Shown here piece after piece: positions 1-5,869 of a stretch of 7,087 nucleotides of DNA. Under the pieces are notes generated by a model, which did no database searches, was not told the origin of the DNA, and was given only the letters and a program-made list of their open reading frames with translations. This DNA comes from an uncultured Armatimonadota bacterium (GTDB taxonomy: Bacteria; Armatimonadota; Armatimonadia; Armatimonadales; Armatimonadaceae), in assembly GCA_903924445.1 (NCBI GenBank), contig CAIYBQ010000279.1, positions 1-7,087 on the forward strand. The letters are read 5' to 3'. Within the stretch, counting starts at the first letter, position 1, and the number at the start of each line of letters is the position of its first letter. The position numbers and the translations under genes were made by a program.

Positions 1-1230
1 AGTCATCGAGACCTTTTTGTCTCCCGTCAGATGCCAGACAGCCGGCTTTGCTTCGGCCGGAGGCCACTGCGTAAACATCCGCCACTGGTTTCCACCGGTC
101 TCGAACATTTTGGCTTCGGCAACTGGGGCCGAGCTCGCAGCGCGCAAGAAGCGATCAAAAAACGGTGCCTCGATTTCATCCTGAAACACCTTGCTCGTGT
201 CGGAGCCAAAGCTTGCATCCCCAAGACGGCTACCATCCCGACCAGCCCACATCCCGTGCGTCCAAGGCCCCATCACGATGGCATTGACAATGCCTTTGTT
301 CTGCTTTTCGGTGTACTTGTAGAGGTTGAGGGCTCCCCAGCAGTCTTCGGCATCGTACCAACCACCCACGGTCAGCACGGCACACTTGATGTTCTTCATT
401 TGCTCGGGAAGCGCCCTTGCCTGCCAGAAATCATCGTAGTCAGGGTGATTGACAAAGTCTTTCCACAGGCCATCGGTCTTCGTGAAGAAGCGGTTTGTGA
501 TCATGCTCAGTGTGCCAAGAGCCATGAAGTTGGCATACGCATCATCGTTGCCGGGCAGCGTAAACCCAAAGCCCGCACCGCTATTTGTCGTCTCGCCAAA
601 GGTCGCGAAGCGCACTGCATCCATCAGCATTAACGCGCCGTTGTGGTGAAAATCATCCCCGATATACCAGTTCGATACAGGCGCTTGCGGTGAAACCGCC
701 TTTAGGGCCGGGTGGGTATTGATGGCACCAATTCCAGCATAGAAGCCGGGGTACGAGATACCCCAGAGGCCTACACGCGCATTGTTATCCGGCACATTTT
801 TGATGAGGTAATCAACTGTGTCGTAGGTGTCTGTGCTCTCATCGACATCGTGTGGGCCTGTCTTGATTTGCAGCTGTGGCCGGATATTTACGAATGCTCC
901 CTGCGATGGCCCCTTACCGCGGACATCCTGAAACGCGAAGATATAGCCGCCATTGTGCAGTTTTTTGGAGCCACGGATATTGCCGCGATAGGCATTTTGG
1001 CCATATGGTCCTGCGCCATACGGTGTACGCTCCAGAAGGATAGGCAGCTTGCCTGGCTGTGGGTTACGCGGGATATAGACGGCGGTGTAGAGGGTGCTGC
1101 CATCCCGCATCGGGATGTTGTACTCGACCTTGCGGTACTGATCCTGCAGCGCTTGTGCTAAGGCCTGCGTGGAGCTGGCTGCGGTGATGGCAATGGCGCC
1201 GGTGATGGCCAAAAAGGTTGGGATGCGCAT
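1..1230 (-). CDS. Secreted CocE/NonD-type serine hydrolase (X-Pro dipeptidyl-peptidase S15 fold), C-terminus outside the window
   Basis: The frame is open from an ATG at 1230 to the window edge (410 codons, no stop), so the gene is cut at its 3' end. An in-frame TAA lies upstream. A GTG at 1245 is an alternative start, and neither start has a clear Shine-Dalgarno. Residues 1-25 form a signal peptide (MRIPTFLAITGAIAITAASS, then a TQALA-QA cleavage-like site), so export is expected. The mature part begins with the family's YNIPMRDGSTLYTAVYIP strand. Next come FAFQDVRGKGPSQG and the nucleophile elbow GLWGISYPG, with Ser159. Asp293 in GGWYDAEDCWG and His325 in MGPWTHGMW complete the usual catalytic triad. 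The C-terminal jelly-roll domain is just beginning at the window edge, as expected for a family usually about 550-650 residues long. Members cleave esters, amides or X-Pro dipeptides, and the substrate cannot be read from the sequence. The gene lies 84 nt downstream of a B12-riboswitch operon and could be co-transcribed with it or have its own promoter. Confidence 0.92.
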   Translation of the reverse strand, partial: MRIPTFLAITGAIAITAASSTQALAQALQDQYRKVEYNIPMRDGSTLYTAVYIPRNPQPGKLPILLERTPYGAGPYGQNAYRGNIRGSKKLHNGGYIFAFQDVRGKGPSQGAFVNIRPQLQIKTGPHDVDESTDTYDTVDYLIKNVPDNNARVGLWGISYPGFYAGIGAINTHPALKAVSPQAPVSNWYIGDDFHHNGALMLMDAVRFATFGETTNSGAGFGFTLPGNDDAYANFMALGTLSMITNRFFTKTDGLWKDFVNHPDYDDFWQARALPEQMKNIKCAVLTVGGWYDAEDCWGALNLYKYTEKQNKGIVNAIVMGPWTHGMWAGRDGSRLGDASFGSDTSKVFQDEIEAPFFDRFLRAASSAPVAEAKMFETGGNQWRMFTQWPPAEAKPAVWHLTGDKKVSMT

Positions 1231-1270
1231 GCATCTACTTATCACTGATTAAGGAGTTGACGCACATTTG

Positions 1271-1311
1271 CACAATAAATCGGCTAGGCGGATACCCACT
1301 TGGAGGGCCGA
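1271..1311 (-). terminator. Possible weak terminator after the BtuF-like gene
   Basis: Just past the TAA stop of the BtuF-like gene, TCGGC (1310-1306) can pair with GCCGA (1284-1280), with a possible inner GCCC/GGGT pairing. The T-rich run ATTTATTG (1280-1273) follows. The stem is short with a large imperfect interior, so termination would be leaky at best. The same 84-nt gap would have to hold any promoter for the hydrolase gene, but no convincing -35/-10 pair was seen. Confidence 0.25.
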
Positions 1312-1314
1312 CAG

Positions 1315-2121
1315 TTATTTGCCGCGGTGGATGACCCGGGTGAGCTCAACCAGGCCACTGCACGTCCGAAGCGTTGGGCGTCCGAGATTCCCGCCAGGGA
1401 TGCACTGGATGCGATTTTCCCGTGCGGCGCGCAAAGCACGGAGGGGCCCGGTCAGCAGATATGGGCGGCCATTTGTATCGGCGCCAACAAGGATGATGTC
1501 GGGGTCAAGGAGCATCACGGCCTCCGGAGTGACCTGCGGGAACGAGCCATTTTTGATGATGTTTTGTCCCCCGGCAAGTTTAATGATGTCGCCGAGGTAG
1601 CCATCCGGTCCCGCCACAAAGAGCGGCGTCTCACTAATAACCATCAGGAGTTTGGACCCCGTTTTGCTCGCGCCTTGGATACGCCTTACGGTTGCAAGTG
1701 TCTCCCGGATGCAGTGCTGTGCGGCGGCGATACCACTCCGGGTACCCGTGAGCGCTCCGATGGCATCGATGTGCTTCCCTATCGCCGCAAAGCTCGTCGA
1801 GAGCATCACGTAAACCGGCACACCCAGCCTCTTCGAGAGGGTTTCTGCGGCATCTCTGGTGATGGTCCCGCTCTCGACCACCACCAGGTCGGGTTTGAGG
1901 GCAACCATCCGCTCGTAGCTTGGCCGGGTGAAATCACCGACGCGCGGGAGTCTTTGGACAGCTGCCGGATAGTCGCAATAAGACGTTATCCCGACAAGGG
2001 TCTTCCCGGCTCCGGCATCGTGGATGTGTTCCGTCACGCTTGGCGCGAGCGAAATGATGCGCCGCGCGAAGCGCGGCAACACCACAGCTCGTCCGAGGTC
2101 ATCCACGATGCGGATTGCCAT
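1315..2121 (-). CDS. BtuF/FhuD-type (Peripla_BP_2) corrinoid or iron-chelate binding protein without signal peptide
   Basis: This 268-residue protein covers both lobes of the cobalamin/Fe-siderophore ABC-transporter binding-protein fold. The N-lobe opens with IVDDLGRAVVLP (5-16), RRIISLAPSVTEHIHDAGAG (20-39) and VGITSYCDYP (43-52). It continues with GDFTRPSYERMVALKPDLVVV (62-82). A long helical linker lies near 110-150. The C-lobe follows with LLMVISETPLFVAGPDGYLGDII (158-180), AGGQNI, VTPEAVMLLDPDIILVGAD (197-215) and RIQCIP (237-242). Normal family members begin with a lipoprotein or Sec signal. Here the ATG leads straight into the first beta strand with no hydrophobic segment. The ATG at 2121 shares one base with the TGA of the preceding gene (TGATG), which suggests translational coupling, and GGAA sits about 5 nt upstream. 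Corrinoid as ligand is inferred from the upstream B12 riboswitch, not from residues. Either it is cytoplasmic, it is exported another way, or it works with a secreted partner. Confidence 0.85.
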   Translation of the reverse strand: MAIRIVDDLGRAVVLPRFARRIISLAPSVTEHIHDAGAGKTLVGITSYCDYPAAVQRLPRVGDFTRPSYERMVALKPDLVVVESGTITRDAAETLSKRLGVPVYVMLSTSFAAIGKHIDAIGALTGTRSGIAAAQHCIRETLATVRRIQGASKTGSKLLMVISETPLFVAGPDGYLGDIIKLAGGQNIIKNGSFPQVTPEAVMLLDPDIILVGADTNGRPYLLTGPLRALRAARENRIQCIPGGNLGRPTLRTCSGLVELTRVIHRGK

Positions 2122-2660
2122 CAGGCTTCCGATTCCTCAGCTGCTTCGTCACCAGACGCGTTATCACCAGACGCGTTGTCATCATCTGTGTCATCTACAT
2201 CATCATCTTCGTCGTCGTCTTCGTCGTCTTCATCCGGTCCGGCGGGGATCACGATACGCACTGAGTTGGATGGCAGCATCGCGGTGAAGACTTCCGGGTG
2301 GATGATGGTGGCGAGTACGATTGGGTTCCCGAGAATCGTCTGGCGATCAGCAACGTAGATATCACCCATTTTCTCGGCGACGGTGCCGACAAACCCACTG
2401 AAGCGCGCAAGGCGGTCATGGTCGGCATCCATATTGTCCGAAACCACGATAATCACTTCCGGGTTGTAGTCGGTCAGCGCATCAAGAGCCGATGCACTGC
2501 TTTGAACAGTCGCATCAAACTGGCATCCAAGAAATGGCAACCAGTCACTCAGCTCGCCCGCGGCGGTGACGGGGTCATGGGACGCGAGGAGACAGATGCG
2601 CTGGCGGACACGGAGCAGCGTCCGGTCCTTGATTTCATCCAATGTTGCTTCGTGATTCAT
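2121..2660 (-). CDS. Half-size BtuF-like protein (C-terminal lobe only) with poly-acidic tail
   Basis: The protein has 179 residues, no signal peptide and no transmembrane segment. The ATG at 2660 is 9 nt after the pilin-like gene, and its AGGA ribosome binding site (2668-2671) overlaps that gene's TAG stop. Residues 20-128 read like the C-terminal lobe of a Peripla_BP_2 binding protein. RICLLASHDPVTAAGELSDW (21-40) matches the strand and 'DPxxxAG' turn. LDALTDYNPEVIIVVSD (59-75) matches the 'EELxxxxPDVII' strand. VAEKMGDIYVADRQTILG (94-111) with IIHPEVF (119-125) matches the usual 'AVKNGRVY' and 'LHPExF' end of that fold. The whole N-lobe is absent. Residues 143-179 are 23 Asp/Glu with two DNASG repeats. 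Homology to the binding-protein lobe is my reading of motifs and needs a profile search. It may pair with the full-length protein encoded just after it, or be a degenerate paralogue that acquired an acidic tail. Confidence 0.8.
   Translation of the reverse strand: MNHEATLDEIKDRTLLRVRQRICLLASHDPVTAAGELSDWLPFLGCQFDATVQSSASALDALTDYNPEVIIVVSDNMDADHDRLARFSGFVGTVAEKMGDIYVADRQTILGNPIVLATIIHPEVFTAMLPSNSVRIVIPAGPDEDDEDDDEDDDVDDTDDDNASGDNASGDEAAEESEA
2149..2177 (-). repeat. Two-copy 15-bp tandem repeat encoding DNASG
   Basis: On the plus strand TCACCAGACGCGTT occurs at 2149-2162 and again at 2164-2177, a 15-bp period that keeps the reading frame. On the coding strand each unit gives Asp-Asn-Ala-Ser-Gly within the acidic tail of the half-size BtuF-like protein. 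The identical DNA copies suggest recent slippage or duplication. Confidence 0.9.
2178..2235 (-). repeat. Trinucleotide-rich low-complexity tract encoding poly-Asp/Glu
   Basis: The plus strand is a run of imperfect TCA/TCG/TCT triplets. Read on the coding strand they are GAT/GAC/GAA/GAG codons for the Asp/Glu-rich stretch around residues 143-161 of the half-size BtuF-like protein. The tract is in frame and mixes synonymous codons, so it is probably selected at protein level, though such tracts are also prone to slippage. Confidence 0.85.
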
Positions 2661-2669
2661 GGGAATATC

Positions 2670-3452
2670 CTACCGCTCCATCATCCGGTCACCGACATAG
2701 AGCCGTCCCGCATCTAGATCTTGCTCAGCCACCGGGAGCACTTTTGTGAATGCATCTCGGTGGATGGCAGCCGCGTGGCCATCGGCGGCGACATAGGTCA
2801 TCCGTTCCTGATGCCGAAAATCAGCACTCGATGTGCATCCATAACCTGGGTAGCACCAGCTCGATGGCGGCTGAAGCATATTGACATCCGATAATTGCGA
2901 GGTCGTCCAGCGGATAGATTTTGGAGATGTTGCTTGCGGATCCGTGCGGTTTGCTGCATCCCCAAAGAGTATTGTCGATGCCGGCTGTGTGATTTCCCCG
3001 AGGGCTGCGGGTTCAAGCAGGATATAGCTTGGTGGAGCATAGCTCGTTCCGGCGAGCCGCTCGTTGTACCCATACCCAATGCCACCGAGGTGCCCTTTGG
3101 TGGTGTACGAAGGGCAGGACTGGATGCCATTTGACTTTGTGTATGGAAACAGAATGGCACCTTCGCGCAGCCAGCGGTTGTTTTCCGGGCTCCAGGCGAT
3201 CGACCAGTAGGTGCTGTAGTCCCAGGTGAATAGTGGGAGGCGCTCATCAAAGTCCTGAGCGTAGAGCAGCGCTGCAAGGCCAAGCTGTTTAGTGTTGGAG
3301 AGGCACGCGGTTCGGCGGGCAGCTTCCCGGGCGCTGGCGAAGACGGGGAAGAGAATGGCTGCGAGGATTGCGATAATCGCGATGACGACGAGGAGCTCGA
3401 TAAGCGTGAAGCCACGCCTAAATGCTCCGTGTTGGGGTACGGAGAGTGTCAA
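2670..3452 (-). CDS. Type IV prepilin-like protein with H-X9-DG motif (DUF1559-like), TTG start
   Basis: I place the start at TTG 3452, giving 260 residues, because AGAAGGA lies 6 nt upstream and the resulting 14-residue leader MTLSVPQHGAFRRG is typical of class III prepilins. The frame stays open up to an ATG at 3638, but that extension is the riboswitch RNA. Prepilin peptidase should cut between Gly14 and Phe15, with the +5 glutamate at Glu19 in FTLIELLVVIAIIAILAA. One hydrophobic helix (about 17-37) runs into FASAREAARRTACLSNTKQLGLAALLYAQDFDERLP, the usual helix of Armatimonadota and Planctomycetes pseudopilins. The globular part has Cys pairs (SCPSY; WCYPGYGC) and an aromatic-rich start. 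His214, nine residues, then Asp224-Gly225 (HQERMTYVAADG) form the processing-associated H-X9-DG motif. The product is expected at the cell surface or in a pseudopilus. As first gene of a B12-riboswitch operon with two BtuF-like genes, it may help capture or transfer corrinoid; this is inference. Confidence 0.93.
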   Translation of the reverse strand: MTLSVPQHGAFRRGFTLIELLVVIAIIAILAAILFPVFASAREAARRTACLSNTKQLGLAALLYAQDFDERLPLFTWDYSTYWSIAWSPENNRWLREGAILFPYTKSNGIQSCPSYTTKGHLGGIGYGYNERLAGTSYAPPSYILLEPAALGEITQPASTILFGDAANRTDPQATSPKSIRWTTSQLSDVNMLQPPSSWCYPGYGCTSSADFRHQERMTYVAADGHAAAIHRDAFTKVLPVAEQDLDAGRLYVGDRMMER

Positions 3453-3458
3453 ACCGGG

Positions 3459-3465
3459 TCCTTCT
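3459..3465 (-). promoter_or_regulatory. Shine-Dalgarno AGAAGGA abutting riboswitch hairpin P13
   Basis: AGAAGGA is 6 nt from the TTG start of the prepilin-like gene, and its first base directly follows the 3' strand of the P13 hairpin (3466-3471). This site decides the gene start. Its position suggests that the riboswitch controls ribosome access, i.e. translation, rather than transcription termination. No terminator with a U-tract is seen between the aptamer and the start codon. Confidence 0.8.
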
Positions 3466-3606
3466 GGTCTGTACGGCGCAGACCGCGTGATGTTCCCGAC
3501 CGCTGGTGACCGGACTTTGCCGCTGAGTGACCTCAGTGACTTACCGTTGCGCGACAGCGCCCGATTTACACGGGCTTCCCCACACCAATGGTTTCCCACG
3601 GGTCTG
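3466..3606 (-). ncRNA. Cobalamin (adenosylcobalamin-type) riboswitch
   Basis: Read on the minus strand, the conserved aptamer elements appear in order. TTGGTG (3588-3583) pairs with CACCAG (3508-3503). The junction GGGAA is at 3580-3576. P4 is GCCCG/CGGGC (3575-3571, 3563-3559) closing the loop TGTAAAT. The conserved P5/L5 segment CGCGCAACGGTAAG is at 3553-3540. A P6 hairpin CTGAG-GTCA-CTCAG is at 3536-3523. The B12-box-like AGTCCGGTCACCAGCG (3516-3501) matches the classic AGYCMGGAGACCTGCC at most fixed positions. Downstream, GGTCTG...CAGACC (3484-3466) forms P13. Its loop sequence TGCGC (3480-3476) is complementary to GCGCA (3552-3548) in L5, the expected kissing loop. Known members repress B12 uptake or synthesis genes when cobalamin is plentiful. 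Here the target is a prepilin-like gene and two BtuF-like genes. The 5' boundary is approximate. Confidence 0.92.
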
Positions 3607-3618
3607 GCGGACGGGTTT

Positions 3619-3642
3619 GGCGCTGCGGATTCCCGCATCGCC
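3619..3642 (-). other. Stem-loop between the kinase stop and the riboswitch
   Basis: GGCG-A-TGCGG (3642-3633), loop GAAT, CCGCA-G-CGCC (3628-3619) forms nine pairs with one A-G mismatch. It follows the kinase stop codon by about 28 nt and is not followed by a T-tract. It could shield the 3' end of the upstream transcript, act as an inefficient terminator, or be a peripheral helix of the riboswitch leader. Confidence 0.45.
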
Positions 3643-3670
3643 GAGTCATCTTAGCAGATGAAGTTAGTGC

Positions 3671-4273
3671 TCAGGCGATTCCGAGTTCAATAAGGGTGCC
3701 GAGCACATTGTAGAGGACGGATGCCGGGCTGCCGATGGCATCCACTGGTTCGACGAGCTCTGGTCGGAAGGTCTTCAGCACTGGTGAACTCTCTCTTTCA
3801 TAGACTTCCCAGCGACGGCGGATGACATCATCAGATGCATCATCAAAGCGGTTTTCCTTTAGTGCCCGGCGCCGCAGACGATCGACCATGACGGCTTCAT
3901 CGGAGCAGACTAGGTGAAAAACAGCTTGGACATCGACGTGATGATCGAGGAAATGTGCCTGTTCGACATTGCGTGGGATGCCATCAAGAACAAGGATGTC
4001 ACTCGCTGGCCGGTAGCGGTGTGCGCTGACCATTGCATCCACGGTAACACGCCAGAGTTTTACGGTTGCGTCATCGGGCACGAGGAGACCACGGCTCGAG
4101 TATTCAACAAAAATCTGACCTAGGTCAGTGGTCATATCGAGGTCTCGGAAGACTTCTCCACACGCAAGGTGCACGAATCCAGGAACGGCACCAAGGGCTT
4201 TGCCAAGTGTGCCCTTACCACTGCCAGGGGCTCCAAAGAGTAAAACTGTCTTAAATTTTGCGTTACTGTCCAT
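3671..4273 (-). CDS. Adenylate-kinase-like nucleoside monophosphate kinase, short-LID form
   Basis: This 200-residue cytoplasmic P-loop kinase would transfer a phosphate from ATP to AMP or another nucleoside monophosphate. The Walker A motif is GAPGSGKGT (14-22). The NMP-binding region is HLACGEVFRDL (35-45), with Arg43 in the expected place, and GLLVPD (62-67) follows. The signature DGIPRNVEQA is at 97-106. The LID is short (RLRRRALKENRFDD, 132-145) with no zinc cysteines, and is followed by VIRRRWEVYERESSPVL. Usual family members have STGDLLR where this has ACGEVFR, so the threonine and aspartate are replaced by cysteine and glutamate. I chose ATG 4273 over the in-frame ATG 4330 because the fold starts there and GAGGGG lies about 7 nt upstream. 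The gene overlaps the LCP gene by 11 nt, so translational coupling is likely. A secY-type adk context is absent. It may be a second, divergent Adk; substrate specificity is unproven. Confidence 0.88.
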   Translation of the reverse strand: MDSNAKFKTVLLFGAPGSGKGTLGKALGAVPGFVHLACGEVFRDLDMTTDLGQIFVEYSSRGLLVPDDATVKLWRVTVDAMVSAHRYRPASDILVLDGIPRNVEQAHFLDHHVDVQAVFHLVCSDEAVMVDRLRRRALKENRFDDASDDVIRRRWEVYERESSPVLKTFRPELVEPVDAIGSPASVLYNVLGTLIELGIA

Positions 4274-5786
4274 CCGCTGCCCCTCTGATATCGCCCGTCG
4301 GCGCCTTTGTTTTGTCGAGTCCAAGAACAATCTTCACATCCGGGAGCTGCTTACTGGTGACCATCACGCCCTGTGTATCGGGTGCGACCTCTTTGCTGAC
4401 ATTTGTAATGCCAAGGGTGGTGGCAAGCTTGCGGGCCTGTTTCTCGTATGCTGACTTGTAGTAAACGATTTTGCTCGCTAATGGTTCAGCCGGCTCGGGC
4501 TCACCGGACTTAGGTTTCTTTGGATACGCGACGTTGGCATCGAATGCTGTTGTGTCTCGAAGAACATCAACCGTTTTGCGGGCGAGTCCAGCAGTTTTTG
4601 TTGCATTGATGACATCGACGCGCGTAATCCGCTCGCCCGCCTCTTCGTTTCCATTGATAAGCCAGTCCACCATCGCGCGGGCTTTCTCAGGATCTACGAT
4701 GAAGTAGTAAGCGCCGCGGGTTGTGCCTTCGCCCATCAGGGTGTTGCTGGCCAGGTTTTCTGGCTGCAATCCACGGAAAATGGATGCAAGTGCGTAGATT
4801 TGGTCATCGGAGATGTCGCGGTCTTCGAGCTGGTCGAGTGCTTTCCCAATGATTTGGTCTGCTTTTAGGAGATTTCCGGGATGCTTGCCTTGGCTGATCA
4901 TCGAGCGGATCAGCTGCTGCTGCCGCGCCATCCGGCGGGCATCCCCTTCTTCTGCCGAGTGCTTTGTGCCGGGTTTAACTTCGCGGAAGCGGGCAAAGCC
5001 GACGGCTTGATCGCCGGTCAGGTGTTGCTTGCCTTTGGGGAGGTCGATGTGGAGATTGCCCCAATTGTCATCGTATTTCATCTGGTCAATCGTCTCTACA
5101 TCCACGCCGCCGAGGATGGAAACGATTTCCTTTATGGCATCTGGTTTGATTGCGATTACATAGTCAGACTTGATACCAGTGAGGTCTTCAACCGTTTCGC
5201 GGAGCAGCTTGGAGCCGCCGCGCGCGTAGGTTGCATTGATTTTGCCGGTTTTGCCATCCCGTGCGGTCACGCGTGTATCGCGCGGAATCGAGATCGCGCT
5301 GACTTTGCCATTGTCGAGGTCACAGGACATCACGACGATGGTGTCCGCGCGGGCGATATTGCGGTAGCCGCGTTTGCCGGTTTTGGAATCGATGAAGTAG
5401 GCGCGGGTGATGGGCATCCCCTTGCTGTCCCGGTTGTAATCTTTTCCAACGAGGAGAATATTGACCCGGGATTTGCCGTTGAAGCGGGCCTTCGGGTTTT
5501 TGATCGTCTCAAGGAAGGAGACAACTCCACCGGACTTGCTGGAGATGCTCTTGAGGACCATCCCGGCGCGGAGCGCGCCAAAGCCGAATGCCGCGAACAG
5601 TGGGACTTTCCACCAGAGGCCGCTTAGAGGGCTGGGTTTGCGCCGTTTCGGTTTGCGCTCAGTCTTTTTCGGAGCAACGGGGATTGGATCAAACGGGTCA
5701 CGACGTGTATAGAAAGGCTCATTCCCACCTGTGTGGTTCTGGCCATCCCGGGGGTCACGTGACTCAGTGTTTCGTCGTTCGTCCAC
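4263..5786 (-). CDS. LytR-CpsA-Psr (LCP) family cell-wall glycopolymer transferase with LytR_C domain
   Basis: This 507-residue protein attaches undecaprenyl-linked glycopolymers to peptidoglycan or a similar acceptor outside the membrane. A polar N-terminus rich in Pro, Lys and Arg (to about 55) precedes one transmembrane helix (57-79, WWKVPLFAAFGFGALRAGMV). The LCP domain (about 107-300) shows VNILLVGKD (108-116), ARADTIVVMSCD (145-156) with Arg146 and Asp148, and AISIPRDTRV (164-173). It also shows KINATYARGG (182-191), VGFARFRE (262-269) and GDARRMARQQQLI (281-293). These are the Arg/Asp residues that bind pyrophosphate and metal. A C-terminal LytR_C domain follows (RVDVINATKTAGLARK from 389; VKIVLGLD 484-491). 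The GTG at 5786 is the only start in the frame after an upstream TGA, and no good Shine-Dalgarno is visible. It lies 83 nt downstream of cysS and overlaps the kinase gene by 11 nt. Confidence 0.93.
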   Translation of the reverse strand: MDERRNTESRDPRDGQNHTGGNEPFYTRRDPFDPIPVAPKKTERKPKRRKPSPLSGLWWKVPLFAAFGFGALRAGMVLKSISSKSGGVVSFLETIKNPKARFNGKSRVNILLVGKDYNRDSKGMPITRAYFIDSKTGKRGYRNIARADTIVVMSCDLDNGKVSAISIPRDTRVTARDGKTGKINATYARGGSKLLRETVEDLTGIKSDYVIAIKPDAIKEIVSILGGVDVETIDQMKYDDNWGNLHIDLPKGKQHLTGDQAVGFARFREVKPGTKHSAEEGDARRMARQQQLIRSMISQGKHPGNLLKADQIIGKALDQLEDRDISDDQIYALASIFRGLQPENLASNTLMGEGTTRGAYYFIVDPEKARAMVDWLINGNEEAGERITRVDVINATKTAGLARKTVDVLRDTTAFDANVAYPKKPKSGEPEPAEPLASKIVYYKSAYEKQARKLATTLGITNVSKEVAPDTQGVMVTSKQLPDVKIVLGLDKTKAPTGDIRGAADGQ

Positions 5787-5826
5787 AAGGGTGTATCTTA
5801 TCGCGTGGCGGGGAACGTACGGGTGG

Positions 5827-5852
5827 TGCGCCGCTTGAAATTCAGCGGCGCA
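5827..5852 (-). terminator. Strong hairpin after cysS, terminator-like without U-tract
   Basis: In the gap between cysS and the LCP gene, TGCGCCGCT (5852-5844) pairs perfectly with AGCGGCGCA (5835-5827) around an 8-nt loop. The 3' side continues CCACCC with no T-run on either strand. It may stabilise the cysS mRNA end or assist factor-dependent termination. Confidence 0.5.
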
Positions 5853-5869
5853 TCAGCAATCTTTCCGCT

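Noticed and set aside
31..633. Plus-strand reading frame of 200 codons
   Set aside because: It lies antisense to the hydrolase, whose catalytic triad and motifs are intact on the minus strand; the plus translation is compositionally unlike a protein family I know.
2149..2235. Repeats considered as a CRISPR-like or mobile-element signature
   Set aside because: The units are in frame, too short, without spacers, and sit within a coding sequence for an acidic tail.
1300..2358. Long plus-strand reading frame (352 codons) opposite the BtuF-like genes
   Set aside because: Its translation has no recognisable domain and includes a poly-Ser run that is just the antisense of the Asp/Glu tract. The minus strand here encodes clear family motifs.
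3648..3676. Possible promoter for the riboswitch transcript (TAAGAT at 3653-3648)
   Set aside because: Only four of six -10 positions match, and at 17-nt spacing the -35 region reads GCCTGA, which is not convincing.
4274..4330. Nineteen-codon upstream extension of the kinase from ATG 4330
   Set aside because: The extra residues are basic and non-conserved, overlap the LCP coding region deeply, and ATG 4273 has the better ribosome binding site and matches normal family start.
4881..5627. Plus-strand reading frame of 248 codons inside the LCP gene
   Set aside because: It is a shadow of the LCP coding region, whose conserved Arg/Asp motifs fix the true frame.
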